This document shows positions 18,092 to 27,426 of a stretch of DNA of 64,000 bases, in pieces. The notes under the pieces were generated by a model. That model was not told the origin of the DNA. It searched no databases and saw only the letters and a list, made by a program, of their open reading frames with translations. A program made the position numbers and the translations under genes. Positions within the stretch are counted from its first letter, which is position 1, and every line of letters starts with the position of its first letter. The stretch is from Myxococcus landrumus (GTDB lineage Bacteria > Myxococcota > Myxococcia > Myxococcales > Myxococcaceae). The stretch covers positions 6,460,001 through 6,524,000 of the forward strand of contig NZ_CP071091.1 of assembly GCF_017301635.1 (NCBI RefSeq), in the 5' to 3' direction.

Positions 18092-19123
18092 CTACTCCAC
18101 GCGCTCGAAGGTGACGTCCAGCTCCGCGACGACGCGCTCACCCACCGAGGCCTGGCAGGTGAAGGTGTGGTCGGCGCCCTCGTGCGAGCGCCGCGCCGCG
18201 CCGAACGTCACCGTCTGGCCGGCGTAGGCCAGGCTGTCCGCCTTCAGGCGCACGTCCTTGGCCAGGACGCGGGCCCACGGCGCACCTTCCAGCTTGCGCA
18301 GCAGCGTCGTCGCCACGCGCGTCATGCCGCTGGCCACCACCGCGACGGGCATCACCGGGTGCAGGGCGAAGTGGCCCTTGCACAGGTCCACCGTCACCGG
18401 GCCCAGCGAAGCGGTGAGGCTCTCACCGTCCGGGCGCCAGTCATGCAGCGCCAGCGCCTTCGAGTAGGGGTTCTGCCGCAGCCGCGCCCACTCCTCGGGG
18501 GAGCGCTGCACGCCGTCATCGCGACGGGGCTCGCGGCGCATCTCCACGCGCGCCTCGCCGAACAGGCGGGTGAAGGCGGCGGCGGATAGCACGTTGTAGT
18601 CCACCTCCAGGCGGAACACCGGGGTGCCGTCCGAGTTGGACAGGAGCGTGCGCGCGGTCGCCGTGCGCTTGCCCGTGAGCGACGCCTGCGCCAGGCCCCA
18701 GAGCAGGTCCGTGGCGCGGCCCGTGGCCCCGCGGTTCAGCCACTCACCGCGCGCGCCGCACGCCAGATAGAAGTGCTGTCCGTCCTTGGGCGTCACCAGC
18801 GCCGCGGCGCACGAGCCCAGGATGGCCATGTGGCGCCCCGCCTCCGCGATGCCGATGATGCCCGCTTCCGCGTCCGGGTCCTGCTGCACCGGAATACGAG
18901 CCACCACCTCACCCTGCCCCATCACCGTCACGTCCTTCAGCGCGAAGTACGGGTCCCTCACGCAGATGCGCGGGTACAGCTCCGCGGCCGACAGCACCGT
19001 GTGCGGCGCCAGGTTCGACCAGTCGCGCTGCGGCTGCTCCGTCCACGGAGTCACCGCGGACGAAACCGAAGACAGACCAGAGGAGAGGAGCGAGGCGGCG
19101 GCGTGGGGGGCGACGTCGAGCAT
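18092..19123 (-). CDS. Hypothetical protein, two possible hot-dog-like domains
   Basis: 343 residues. I do not recognise a named family. Both halves have the look of hot-dog folds: the N-half around PYFALKDVTVMGQGEVVARI and GIAEAGRHMAILGSCAAAL, the C-half around HPVMPVAVVASGMTRVATTLL and ASVGERVVAELDVTFERV, similar to dehydratase or thioesterase domains acting on acyl-ACP or acyl-CoA. A His is present at HPVMP but I cannot name a catalytic set. Start at ATG 19123 is chosen for the GAGGT nine bases upstream; a GTG at 19165 is in frame. A long, partly structured leader region lies upstream. Confidence 0.75.
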   Translation of the reverse strand: MLDVAPHAAASLLSSGLSSVSSAVTPWTEQPQRDWSNLAPHTVLSAAELYPRICVRDPYFALKDVTVMGQGEVVARIPVQQDPDAEAGIIGIAEAGRHMAILGSCAAALVTPKDGQHFYLACGARGEWLNRGATGRATDLLWGLAQASLTGKRTATARTLLSNSDGTPVFRLEVDYNVLSAAAFTRLFGEARVEMRREPRRDDGVQRSPEEWARLRQNPYSKALALHDWRPDGESLTASLGPVTVDLCKGHFALHPVMPVAVVASGMTRVATTLLRKLEGAPWARVLAKDVRLKADSLAYAGQTVTFGAARRSHEGADHTFTCQASVGERVVAELDVTFERVE

Positions 19124-19425
19124 GGGGGCTGACCTCAGTTCGGACACGGGGGTTCTGCGCGACACCTGAAAACACTGTAAACGAAGAGACTTCCGCCAGT
19201 ACAGGATTTTTTCTGTCTGGTGAAAGTATCCTCGCCGCGACGCGTGATTTGTTGCTGGTGGGCGGTAATTTTATGCCGGAGCGGGACAAAAACACCGTCT
19301 CCGCGTCACCTGGAGTGAGTCCGCAACCTCCAGAAACCCACACTCGCCGCGCAGCGTCAGGACGCCTCACGGGGTAGGTTCCACCCCATTATCGCCCATC
19401 CCATCGCCGTGTTTCCGAAGAGTTA

Positions 19426-19487
19426 CACCATCACTGAGGCGTCAGACGCAGTGCGTCTTTCCGGACACCGTAGGGAAAGTGATGGTG
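19426..19487 (-). ncRNA. Candidate structured RNA or leader element
   Basis: CACCATCACT pairs perfectly with AGTGATGGTG 42 bases away; between them AGACGC and GCGTCT form a six-bp hairpin with a three-base loop, and on the minus strand TTCC/GGAA can form a third small stem. That is a three-way junction of 62 bases. It lies about 300-360 nt upstream of the hot-dog-like gene on the same strand. No known riboswitch or sRNA was recognised. The two-strand symmetry means orientation is not certain. Confidence 0.35.
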
Positions 19488-19579
19488 ATTCAGAACGATT
19501 CCAATCCAGGCGGCTTTTCCACCCGGAAGGACACGGGTGGAGGCACGGCGGCTCGAAAGGAATTTCCCGCGCATTTTCC

Positions 19580-19613
19580 CGGCCCCGGCCCTCACGAAGA
19601 GAGCCTGGGGCCG
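19580..19613 (-). terminator. Hairpin downstream of kup
   Basis: CGGCCCC pairs with GGGGCCG, extended by a GGCCCTC/GAGAGCC-like stem with small mismatches, starting 13 nt after the kup stop codon. Likely transcription stop for kup; no U-tract. Confidence 0.5.
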
Positions 19614-19626
19614 AAGAAGGCGGGGA

Positions 19627-21552
19627 TTACAGCTCCACCTGACTGCCCAGCTCCACCACGCGGTTGGGTGGAATCCGGAAGTAGGCGGTGGCGCTGCGAG
19701 CGTTGCGGCTCATCCAGGAGAAGAGGGCCTCGCGCCACACAGCCATGCCGGGGCGCTTGGTGGGGATGAGCGTTTCACGGCCCAGGAAGAAGCTGGTGCC
19801 CATGAGCTGGAACTGGAGCCCCTTCTCCCGGCAGCGCTTGAGCACGTCCGGGATGCTGGGGTTCTCCATGAAGCCGTAGGTGGCCACCACCCGGACGAAG
19901 CCCTGCTCCAGGGGCTCCACCACCACGCGCTCGGCGCCGGGGATGTGCGGCACGTCCTCCGAGAGGATGGTCAGCAGCACCACCTGCTCGTGAAGCACCT
20001 TGTTGTGCTTCAGGTTGTGAAGGAGCGCCGGGGGCGTGCCCTCCGCGTTGCCCGTCATGAAGATGGCGGTGCCGGACACTCGCAGGGGGGGGTGGTCCCC
20101 GAAGCTGCCCAACAGCTCCTTCAGGGGGATGCTGGACGCGCGCAGCTTGGCGGCGAGGATGGCCCGGCCGCGCTTCCACGTGGTCATCAGCGTGAAAATC
20201 ATGACGGCCAGCAGCAGCGGGAACCAGCCGCCGTCCGCCAGCTTCATCGCGTTGGCGCTGAAGAGGGCCAGCTCCACCGTGAGGAAGAGGCCCGCGACGG
20301 GGATGGCCAGGGCGCGGCTGACGCCCCAGCGCTCGCGCGCCACGACGTAGGCCATGATGGAGGTGATGACCATGGTGGTGGACACCGCGATGCCGTACGC
20401 GGAGGCCAGCGCGCTGGAGGAACGGAAGGTCACCACCAGCGTGAAGACGCCCACCATCAGCGCCCAGTTGATGCCGGGCAGGTAAATCTGGCCCATCTCC
20501 TCCGCCGAGGTGTGCACCACCTCCATGCGCGGGCTGTAGCCCAGCTGCATGGCCTGGCGGGTCAGCGAGAAGGCGCCGGAGATGAGGGCCTGCGACGCGA
20601 TGACGCCCGCCACGGCCGACAGCGCCACCAGCGGGTAGAGCATCCACGACGGAGCCAGGAGGTAGAACGGGTTGCGCGCGGCGCTCGCGTCCCGCAGGAG
20701 GAGCGCGCCCTGGCCCAGGTAGTTGAGCATCAGCGAGGGCAGCACCACGCCGAACCAGGCCCAGCGGATGGGCTTCCACCCGAAGTGGCCCATGTCCGCG
20801 TAGAGCGCCTCGCAGCCCGTCACCACCAGGAACACGCCGCCCAGCACGAGGAAGCCGTGCCAGCCGTTGTGCACCAGGAGCATGACGCCGTGCACGGGTG
20901 ACAGCGCGCTCAGGACGGCGGGGTTGTGCACCAACTCCTTCACGCCCAGCGCGGCCAGCGTGAAGAACCACACGCACATCACCGGGCCGAAGAGGGAGCC
21001 GATGCGCGCGGTGCCGTGGCGCTGCACCACGAAGAGGACCGTGAGGATGGCCAGGGTGATGGGGACGATGAAGGGCTCGAACACGGGCGTGGCCACGCTG
21101 AGGCCCTCCACCGCGCTGAGCACCGTGATCGCCGGGGTGATGAGGCCGTCACCGTAGAGCAGCGCGGCGCCGAAGATGCCCAGGGTGATGAGGACCGGAC
21201 GGGCCACGGGCGCGGATTGTCCCCGCTGCCGCTGCATGGCCAGCGCCATCAACGCCAGGATGCCGCCCTCTCCCCGGTTGTCCGCCCGCATCACGAAGAT
21301 GAGGTACTTCACCGAGACGATGATGAGCAGGGTCCAGAAGATGAGCGACAGCACCCCCAGCACATTCGTGGGAGTGGGAGCGATGCCGTGCGGGCCGGTG
21401 AAACACTCGCGCAACGCGTACAGGGGGCTCGTCCCGATATCACCGTAGACGATGCCCAGGGCCCCGAGGGCCAGGAGCGCCGTGCGTTTGAAGGTGTCCG
21501 GGCCTTCCCGAACCCCCTCCCCGCTCGACGCACCAGTGGAGGTGTCTTTCAC
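19627..21552 (-). CDS. kup: Kup-family potassium transporter
   Basis: 641 residues. Low-affinity, proton-coupled potassium uptake protein of the inner membrane. Recognised by the N-terminal signature LGALGIVYGDIGTSPLYALREC, by about 12 hydrophobic segments up to residue 440, and by the long cytoplasmic C-terminal domain (HNKVLHEQVVLLTILSEDVP and VVATYGFMENPSIP). Length matches the family. Start is the GTG at 21552 with AAAGGGGGGG just upstream. Monocistronic by layout, with a hairpin after it. No regulatory element such as a KtrAB-type riboswitch was recognised upstream. Confidence 0.96.
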   Translation of the reverse strand: MKDTSTGASSGEGVREGPDTFKRTALLALGALGIVYGDIGTSPLYALRECFTGPHGIAPTPTNVLGVLSLIFWTLLIIVSVKYLIFVMRADNRGEGGILALMALAMQRQRGQSAPVARPVLITLGIFGAALLYGDGLITPAITVLSAVEGLSVATPVFEPFIVPITLAILTVLFVVQRHGTARIGSLFGPVMCVWFFTLAALGVKELVHNPAVLSALSPVHGVMLLVHNGWHGFLVLGGVFLVVTGCEALYADMGHFGWKPIRWAWFGVVLPSLMLNYLGQGALLLRDASAARNPFYLLAPSWMLYPLVALSAVAGVIASQALISGAFSLTRQAMQLGYSPRMEVVHTSAEEMGQIYLPGINWALMVGVFTLVVTFRSSSALASAYGIAVSTTMVITSIMAYVVARERWGVSRALAIPVAGLFLTVELALFSANAMKLADGGWFPLLLAVMIFTLMTTWKRGRAILAAKLRASSIPLKELLGSFGDHPPLRVSGTAIFMTGNAEGTPPALLHNLKHNKVLHEQVVLLTILSEDVPHIPGAERVVVEPLEQGFVRVVATYGFMENPSIPDVLKRCREKGLQFQLMGTSFFLGRETLIPTKRPGMAVWREALFSWMSRNARSATAYFRIPPNRVVELGSQVEL

Positions 21553-21808
21553 GGCCCCCCCTTTAGCCGAACCCTAGAGAGGAGCAACCCACCCGACGCC
21601 CACCTCCGTGGATTCCAACGTCCAGGTGTGAGGATATGCGACACCCTCCCCTGGCCCGTCTCCGCCGGCAGGTGTGCGACGGAGCGTGCGTCCGGAGCGA
21701 ACAGTCCCGGAAGGGCGGATGTTGTCCAGCCATGAAGGAGGGCCGCAGGGCAACCGGGGACATGCCTCACGCCACCATCCCGTGCTCCCATGCCGCCGCG
21801 GGGGCGCA

Positions 21809-24526
21809 ATGACCATGGCAGCATCCCGGCACTCAGATGCGCGGCAGTTCGGGGCCCACGCCCCGGAGGTGGAGGAGCGGCTGGCCCTGCTGGCGGAGGC
21901 GTCGCGCGTGCTGGCGGACGCCAGCCTGGAGCCCCCCGCCGTCATGGAGCGCCTGTGCGCGCTGGTGGTGCCGCTCCTGGGTGCTGCATGCACGCTGCGG
22001 CTGGTGTCGGACGATGGCCAGTGGCTGCGCACCGTGGCCTCGGCCGCCGCCACGCCGGAGGCCCGGCGGTTGTTCCAGACGCTCAGTCCCCCGGCGGTGC
22101 GCGCGGACGAAGGTCCGTCCCACGAAGTGCTGCGCACGGGCGAAGCCCTCTGGGTGCCGGACCTGGACCCGCAGTCTCTGCGCGAGTGGCTTCCACCACA
22201 GCAGCACGGGTTGCTGAAGGACTTTCCCTTCACGCGGATGATGGTGCTGCCGCTGCGCGCGCGCGGGCGGAGCCTGGGGACGCTCACCGTCTGGAAGGAC
22301 CCGGCGGAGGCCGAGCACACCGTCGACGCGGGCGAGCAGCTCCTCCTGCAAGAGCTGGCGGACCGCGCGGCCCTGGCGCTGGATGTGGCGCGCGCGTACG
22401 CGGCGGAGAAGCAGGCCCGGCAGGCAGCGGAGGTGGCGGCGGGGAGGTTGGCGCGGCTGCAACGGGTGACGGCGGAGCTGTCGCGCGTGTTGTCGGCCGA
22501 GCGCGTGGCGGACGTCATCGTCGAGCAAGGCGTGGAGGCGGTGGGCGCGGCGCGCGGCGTGCTGTGGGTGGTGGAGGGAGACCACGCGCGGCTGCTGCGC
22601 TGCTCCGGCTACGAGGACCCCGAGGCGTTCCAGAAGTCCTTCGGCAGGCTCTCCCTGGACGGTGACCATCCAGTGAAGGACGCCATCCGGGAGGCTCGGC
22701 CCATCTGGGTGGAGTCCCCCGAGGCGATGGCGGACCGCTATCCCGAGCTGGATGTGATTCGAAGCCAGACGATGCGCGCGCCCTCGCCCGCCTCGACGTG
22801 TCTGCCTTTGCTCGCCGAGGGCCGCGTGCTGGGGGTGTTGTTGTTCGCCTTCACCGAGCCTCGCGTCTTCGCCCCCGACGAGCGCGCCTTCCTGGAGCTC
22901 TTGGCGCACCACGCGGGGCAGGCGATGGCCCGGGCCCGGTTGCTCGAGCAGGAGCAGCGCGCGCGGGCGGAGCTGGCCGAGGTCAACGAGCGGCTGGCCG
23001 CCATCATCCAGGCCTCCCCCGCCTCCATCATCCTGGTGGACAGCAACGGCACGGTGCGGATGTGGAACCCGGCCGCTGAACGCATCTTCGGGTGGAAGCC
23101 CGAGGAGGTGATGGGCAAGGTGCTGCCCGTGGTGCCCACGGACAAGCAGGGGGAGTTCCGCCGCAACCTGGAGAAGGCGGGACGGGGCGAGTCGCTGGGT
23201 GGCGCGGTGATGCGACGGCAGCGCAAGGACGGCACTCCGCTCCAGGTCGCGCTGTGGACCGCGCTCGTGCAGCCCTCCGGTGGAGGCCCCGAGCAGGTGC
23301 TGAGCATGGCGGTGGACGTCACGGAGCGGCACCGCAGCGAGGCCGCGCAGCACTTCCTCGCCGAGGCCGGAGGCGTCCTGGCCGCGAGCCTGGAGCAGGA
23401 GCAGACGCTGGAGCGCGTGGCCCACCTCGCCGTGCCGTCCTACGCGGAGTCCTGCGGCGTGTTCCTCACGGACCCGGACGGCACCGTGCGCTGTGTGGCC
23501 TCCGCGCATGAGGACGCGGGGCTGCGCTCCCATGACGGACACCCCGCGCCAGGACTCGTCGTCGTGTCGCGAGTGGTGGCCTCCAACGAGGCGGAGCTGC
23601 GCACGGGCACGAGCACGGACACACCGGAGTGCGCGCGGCGCCCCGGTGCCACGGGCGTCTGTTCCTGGCTGTGCGTGCCGCTCCAGGTGCGAGGCCAGAC
23701 ACTGGGCGCGCTCACGTTCGCCACGTCACGGCGTGACTACGACGCCCAGGACCTGTCACTCGCGCAGGAGCTGGCGAGGCGCGCGGCGCTGGCCATCGAC
23801 AACGCACGCCTCTACCACGAGGCCCGGCAGGCCATCCGCCTGCGCGAGGAGTTCCTCTCCATCGCGAGCCACGAGCTGAAGACCCCCATCAGCGCCCTCC
23901 AGTTGCAGGTGCAGAGCTTGATGGCGGGACTGGCGCGCGCGCCCTCGGGCCTGACGCCGGAGCGGCTGGGACGCGCGCTGGAGGTGGTGGACCGGCAGGT
24001 GAAACGGCAGACACAGCTCATCCACGAGCTCCTGGATGTGTCTCGCATCAGCGCGGGGCGGCTGGAGCTGAGCCCCGAGCCGTTGGACTTGTCCGCGATG
24101 GTGCGCGAGGTGGTGGAGCGCTTCGAGCCAGAGCTGGAGCGCACGGGCACGCGGCTGGAGCTGTCGTTGGCGCCCGAGTCGCTGGGACTCTGGGACAAGC
24201 TGCGAATCGACCAGGTGCTCACGAACCTGGTGAGCAACGCGGTGAAGTACGGGCGCGGCAACCCCGTGCACGTGGTGGTGACATCGCTCGAGGACGCGGT
24301 GCGCGTGGAGGTGCGCGACAGCGGCATCGGCATTGGCGAAGAGCACCTGTCGCGCCTGTTCCACCGCTTCGAGCGCGCCGTGTCCGAGCGCAACTACGGC
24401 GGCTTCGGCCTGGGCCTCTGGATTTCGCGCCAGATTGTCGAGGCGATGGGCGGCCACATCACCGTGCGCAGCGAGCTGGGCGTGGGCTCCACCTTCACCG
24501 TGGAGCTTCCACGCCCTCGGGCTTGA
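21809..24526 (+). CDS. Multi-sensor histidine kinase (GAF-GAF-PAS-GAF-HisKA-HATPase)
   Basis: 905 residues, no signal peptide or membrane segment, so a soluble sensor. By eye: GAF-like domain about 15-195, second GAF about 205-395, PAS about 400-515 (LAAIIQASPASIILVDSNGT, ending in SMAVDVTERH), third GAF about 520-670, HisKA with phospho-acceptor His688 in ASHELKTP, and HATPase_c with N box (NLVSNAVKYG), G1 (DSGIGIG) and G2 (GGFGLGLWI). No receiver domain and no response-regulator gene lies beside it, so its partner is encoded elsewhere. Such orphan kinases are common in myxobacteria. ATG at 21809 chosen because upstream in-frame codons are not kinase-like; the ribosome-binding site is weak. 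It shares a 256-bp divergent upstream region with kup. Confidence 0.93.
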   Translation: MTMAASRHSDARQFGAHAPEVEERLALLAEASRVLADASLEPPAVMERLCALVVPLLGAACTLRLVSDDGQWLRTVASAAATPEARRLFQTLSPPAVRADEGPSHEVLRTGEALWVPDLDPQSLREWLPPQQHGLLKDFPFTRMMVLPLRARGRSLGTLTVWKDPAEAEHTVDAGEQLLLQELADRAALALDVARAYAAEKQARQAAEVAAGRLARLQRVTAELSRVLSAERVADVIVEQGVEAVGAARGVLWVVEGDHARLLRCSGYEDPEAFQKSFGRLSLDGDHPVKDAIREARPIWVESPEAMADRYPELDVIRSQTMRAPSPASTCLPLLAEGRVLGVLLFAFTEPRVFAPDERAFLELLAHHAGQAMARARLLEQEQRARAELAEVNERLAAIIQASPASIILVDSNGTVRMWNPAAERIFGWKPEEVMGKVLPVVPTDKQGEFRRNLEKAGRGESLGGAVMRRQRKDGTPLQVALWTALVQPSGGGPEQVLSMAVDVTERHRSEAAQHFLAEAGGVLAASLEQEQTLERVAHLAVPSYAESCGVFLTDPDGTVRCVASAHEDAGLRSHDGHPAPGLVVVSRVVASNEAELRTGTSTDTPECARRPGATGVCSWLCVPLQVRGQTLGALTFATSRRDYDAQDLSLAQELARRAALAIDNARLYHEARQAIRLREEFLSIASHELKTPISALQLQVQSLMAGLARAPSGLTPERLGRALEVVDRQVKRQTQLIHELLDVSRISAGRLELSPEPLDLSAMVREVVERFEPELERTGTRLELSLAPESLGLWDKLRIDQVLTNLVSNAVKYGRGNPVHVVVTSLEDAVRVEVRDSGIGIGEEHLSRLFHRFERAVSERNYGGFGLGLWISRQIVEAMGGHITVRSELGVGSTFTVELPRPRA

Positions 24527-24539
24527 AGCGAAGGTCCGC

Positions 24540-25073
24540 TCACAGCGCCAGGAGCAGCAAGGTGGCCTTCTCCTCGGGGCTCGCCGCCAGGAACTCGTCG
24601 GGCAGCCACAGCTCCGTCTCGGGCACCAGCGACGTGTCACAGCTGCGCTTGCCCGCATAGGAGCGCCCCGACTCTCGAGCCTTCAGCCGGTAGGTGCAGT
24701 CACGCACGTAGACCGTCAACTCGTCCGGGGTCACCTTCACGTTGGCGGGCCGCCCACCAAAGCCTCCCTCCGCCACCAGCGTGTCCCCTTCACGCTTCAC
24801 GTCCAGGTTCACCACCGCGCCACCGAGGGCCCCCTTCACCGTGCCGTTCTTGAACGTCACGTCGACGACGCCCAGGTACGTCCGCCCTCGCAGCCCGTTC
24901 TTCAGCCGCGACACCTGGAAGTCCTGCCCCGTCACGTTGTCGGACGTCATCACCAGGTTGTACTGCTCCCGTGCGACCCGCAGGTTGATGGCGTCCTGCT
25001 TGGGCTCGGACACCGCGACACCCGCGCCCAACAACACCGCCGCCGCCAGCACACCCCTCAGATAACGCTTCAT
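24540..25073 (-). CDS. Small secreted protein
   Basis: 177 residues. MKRYLRGVLAAAVLLGAGVAVS is a signal peptide. The mature protein is beta-rich with LGVVDVTFKNGTVKGALGG and VTPDELTVYVRDCTYRLKA, and one Cys pair (CTYR and CDTS) that may form a disulfide. No family recognised. ATG at 25073 has AAGGAG upstream at a good distance. It is convergent with the sensor kinase, only 13 bases apart, and does not seem part of the type VI island. Confidence 0.8.
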   Translation of the reverse strand: MKRYLRGVLAAAVLLGAGVAVSEPKQDAINLRVAREQYNLVMTSDNVTGQDFQVSRLKNGLRGRTYLGVVDVTFKNGTVKGALGGAVVNLDVKREGDTLVAEGGFGGRPANVKVTPDELTVYVRDCTYRLKARESGRSYAGKRSCDTSLVPETELWLPDEFLAASPEEKATLLLLAL

Positions 25074-25267
25074 GGGGAAGGCTCCTTTCGTTGGAATCCC
25101 GTGCACCAACGTCACTCTGCACATCGCATATCGCGCGCACACCCGAGTGCACACACCTCGATGCCGAGGAGCCAACCTACCCCACCCGCTTCAAGACAGC
25201 AGACCGGTGGCCGCCTGTCTGCTCGCTTCCCCACCCATTCGCGCGGGGCTCGAAGGCAGGGGGCCCC

Positions 25268-26404
25268 TCAAGAGTCTGACGCGCCCACCGCGCGGAGCAG
25301 CACGGCCCCTCTATCGGGGCCGAGCGAGCTGCCCACACACAGGCAGTTCGTCGCGGTCGGTGCGCCTCGGAGGAAGGCCTGCGACGCGACGACCGCCGCC
25401 GTGGGCAACGTCGCCGCCCCGAGGTCTCCGAAGCGCAGCGGCAGCAGGTCGATGGGCAGGTCATCCACCGCGACCGGCCGGTAGTCCCTCCCTCCAGCCA
25501 TGCCTCCGGGCGCCATGGCCCGGGGAAGCGCCAGTTGAAACTCCTCGATGCGGTGGGGCTCGTTGTTCACGTCCCCCAGGAGCCACTCCAACCGCTGCCC
25601 CGCGGCGCTCTGAAGCGCGGTCGCCGCGCGCATCGCCTGCGCCAACCCCGTCCCCGTGCACGGCGTGTCGGAGAAGAGAGAGCCCGACTCCTGGGCCATG
25701 CCCACGGACTCCACTCGGGCCATGAGCGACAGCCCGGCGCTCTTCGCCGTGCGCGCACGGGTGACGAGCAGGAACGCCGCGCCCTCGCCAGGAATCAGCG
25801 AGTCCACGTTCTCCCCATCGAACAAGCGGGACTGCTCCATCAGCTCATCCATCACCTCGGGCGCGTGGTACGTGTCCACGCCGCCGACAATGGCCGCCTC
25901 GAGCTGACCCGCGGCCACCTCCGCGCACGCCTCGGCCAGCGCGAACGCGAGCGAGGCATGGCCTCGCGGCACGCCGATGACCGGGGCGTCTCCCGCGTGA
26001 CGCGCGCACCACTGCTTCACGTGCCCTTCCAGCCGCCGGCGCTCGGCGCCTTGCGCCTTGGACGCCTCGGGCCCGTACCGCTCCGGCAAGCCCAGCCACA
26101 GCCCCAGTCGCGAGTCTCCCCGGAAGCCCGTCAACGGGGTGTTCAACTGGGCGAGTGCCCCATCCACCAGCGCCACCATCCGCTCCACGCCCCACAACCG
26201 GGGCGGCAGCGTGCGAGCGGATATCATCGTGGCGCGCGTCCCGTTGGCGCAGCGGAACGGGCCCTCCGTCACACCCACCGCCTCCGCTCGCCAGAAGGCC
26301 CACGTCTGATGCGCATCGAAGGCGAGCCCATTGAAGGCCCCCATCGCGCACGGCCCCACTTCGCTGCCCTTCGCGTTCCACGACATGGGTGAGCGCGTCG
26401 TCAT
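25268..26404 (-). CDS. Ketosynthase-like (thiolase fold) protein, probable pseudoenzyme
   Basis: 378 residues with the layout of 3-oxoacyl-ACP synthases: GLWLGLPE, FALAEACAEVAAGQLEAAIVGGVDTY, SLIPGEGAAFLLV (PGEGA at 205-209), a late LGDVNNEPHRIEEF and RFGDLGAATLP. The nucleophile segment that normally reads T-A-C-A/S-S is replaced by PRGHAS (146-151), so the active-site Cys appears absent, and the two His positions are not in the usual NGHGT/GNxKxxxGH context. Such proteins are found in type VI effector loci of myxobacteria, where a role in cargo handling is more likely than fatty acid synthesis; that is inference. Its ATG overlaps the stop of the DUF2169 gene by one base. Confidence 0.82.
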   Translation of the reverse strand: MTTRSPMSWNAKGSEVGPCAMGAFNGLAFDAHQTWAFWRAEAVGVTEGPFRCANGTRATMISARTLPPRLWGVERMVALVDGALAQLNTPLTGFRGDSRLGLWLGLPERYGPEASKAQGAERRRLEGHVKQWCARHAGDAPVIGVPRGHASLAFALAEACAEVAAGQLEAAIVGGVDTYHAPEVMDELMEQSRLFDGENVDSLIPGEGAAFLLVTRARTAKSAGLSLMARVESVGMAQESGSLFSDTPCTGTGLAQAMRAATALQSAAGQRLEWLLGDVNNEPHRIEEFQLALPRAMAPGGMAGGRDYRPVAVDDLPIDLLPLRFGDLGAATLPTAAVVASQAFLRGAPTATNCLCVGSSLGPDRGAVLLRAVGASDS

Positions 26405-27420
26405 CAGACCCACGCCTTCTCGAAGACGTTGATGGCCGCGAGCTCCTGGGCTCGCTTCGGCACGGGGACGACGGAGCGCCACGTGAGCTCGAAGGCGCGC
26501 TCATTGGGCTCGAGCAACACCGTGTCCATCACGGGCCGATGCTCCACCTCGCCTCGAGGCAGCACGGCCACCACGCCGAAGGCGAGCTTTGGCAGCTCGA
26601 AGCCGAACTGTCCCTGCGCGCTCATCCCCTCCACCTCCACCAGCTCTCCACCGCTCAGGTACGACGGGCAGATGAGCCCTGGCGCGGCCACGTTGAGGAA
26701 GCGCGCATCGAAGTCCAGCGGTGGCAGCGGCATGCGCTCCTTCTGCCAGCGGTCGTCGTAGGTTCCCGCGAAACGCAGACGCGGCTCGAACTGCGGACCG
26801 ATGGCGCCCACGCCCGCGGGCACCGGGCGCGAGCGCGACGACGTGATGAGGTCGGAGGGGTCTTCAATCTGGGGGCCGGGCTTGTGCTTCAACGTGTCCG
26901 AGTCCGCGGCCACGCCACGCCCCAGCGGATTGCGCGGCTCATTCGCCAGGCGCTGGGGATTGCTGGTGTCCATGCCCCCGTAGGCGTACTCCCACCGCAA
27001 CGGCACTTCTTGAAACGGCTGCGGCGGCGTGAGCGACAGGCCAATCACTCCCGGATACCAGACGCGCGTGCCGAACACCTTGAGCCGCTTGCTCACCGGG
27101 CCGACACGCACCGAGACGTCCAGCTCCTTCACCATCTCCCGATGGATGGCCATGGCACTGCCGGACACCACGACATCCGTGGTCGGCTTGCGCAGGCCCC
27201 CGTCCGCGGGCCGACGGATGCTGCTCTCCTCCGCATCCGGCTCCCACAACTCATCCACCAGCCGCACCCGGGCTCCGCTTTCGCGCCGCACGTGCCCGAC
27301 TCGGACGACGGAGAAACGCTGCTTGATGACCACGACGATGCAGGGCGCTCCGTCCATCCCGAACTGGGGAAGGAGCTGGACGGTCGCGGGCGTGCGGGTA
27401 TTGAGCTCTGGAAGGGACAT
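26404..27420 (-). CDS. DUF2169 family protein of type VI cargo locus
   Basis: 338 residues. The start VVVIKQRFSV, the central KRLKVFGTRVWYPG, PQPFQEVPLRWEYAYGGMD, PRNPLGRG and PAGVGAIGPQFEPRLRFAGTYDD blocks are the DUF2169 signature. These proteins are encoded next to vgrG and PAAR genes and are thought to help load or fold effectors onto the tip; no catalytic motif is seen. No signal peptide. Runs in one operon with the HEAT-repeat gene six bases upstream and the ketosynthase-like gene overlapping at its end. Confidence 0.88.
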   Translation of the reverse strand: MSLPELNTRTPATVQLLPQFGMDGAPCIVVVIKQRFSVVRVGHVRRESGARVRLVDELWEPDAEESSIRRPADGGLRKPTTDVVVSGSAMAIHREMVKELDVSVRVGPVSKRLKVFGTRVWYPGVIGLSLTPPQPFQEVPLRWEYAYGGMDTSNPQRLANEPRNPLGRGVAADSDTLKHKPGPQIEDPSDLITSSRSRPVPAGVGAIGPQFEPRLRFAGTYDDRWQKERMPLPPLDFDARFLNVAAPGLICPSYLSGGELVEVEGMSAQGQFGFELPKLAFGVVAVLPRGEVEHRPVMDTVLLEPNERAFELTWRSVVPVPKRAQELAAINVFEKAWV

Positions 27421-27426
27421 CTCGGC

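Larger units (their letters stand above)
19124..19626. other. Intergenic region between minus-strand genes
   Basis: 503 bp upstream of the hot-dog-like gene and downstream of kup. It contains an AT-richer segment (19165-19290), a small CCAG-TA-CAG/CTG-T-CTGG hairpin with a T-run in its loop near 19195-19220, a nested inverted repeat (19426-19487) and a kup-proximal hairpin (19580-19613). No protein-like frame was found on either strand. Confidence 0.7.

Noticed and set aside
19195-19220. CCAG-TA-CAG/CTG-T-CTGG hairpin with a T-run as a terminator
   Set aside because: The T-run is inside the loop and not after the stem, so it does not fit an intrinsic terminator.
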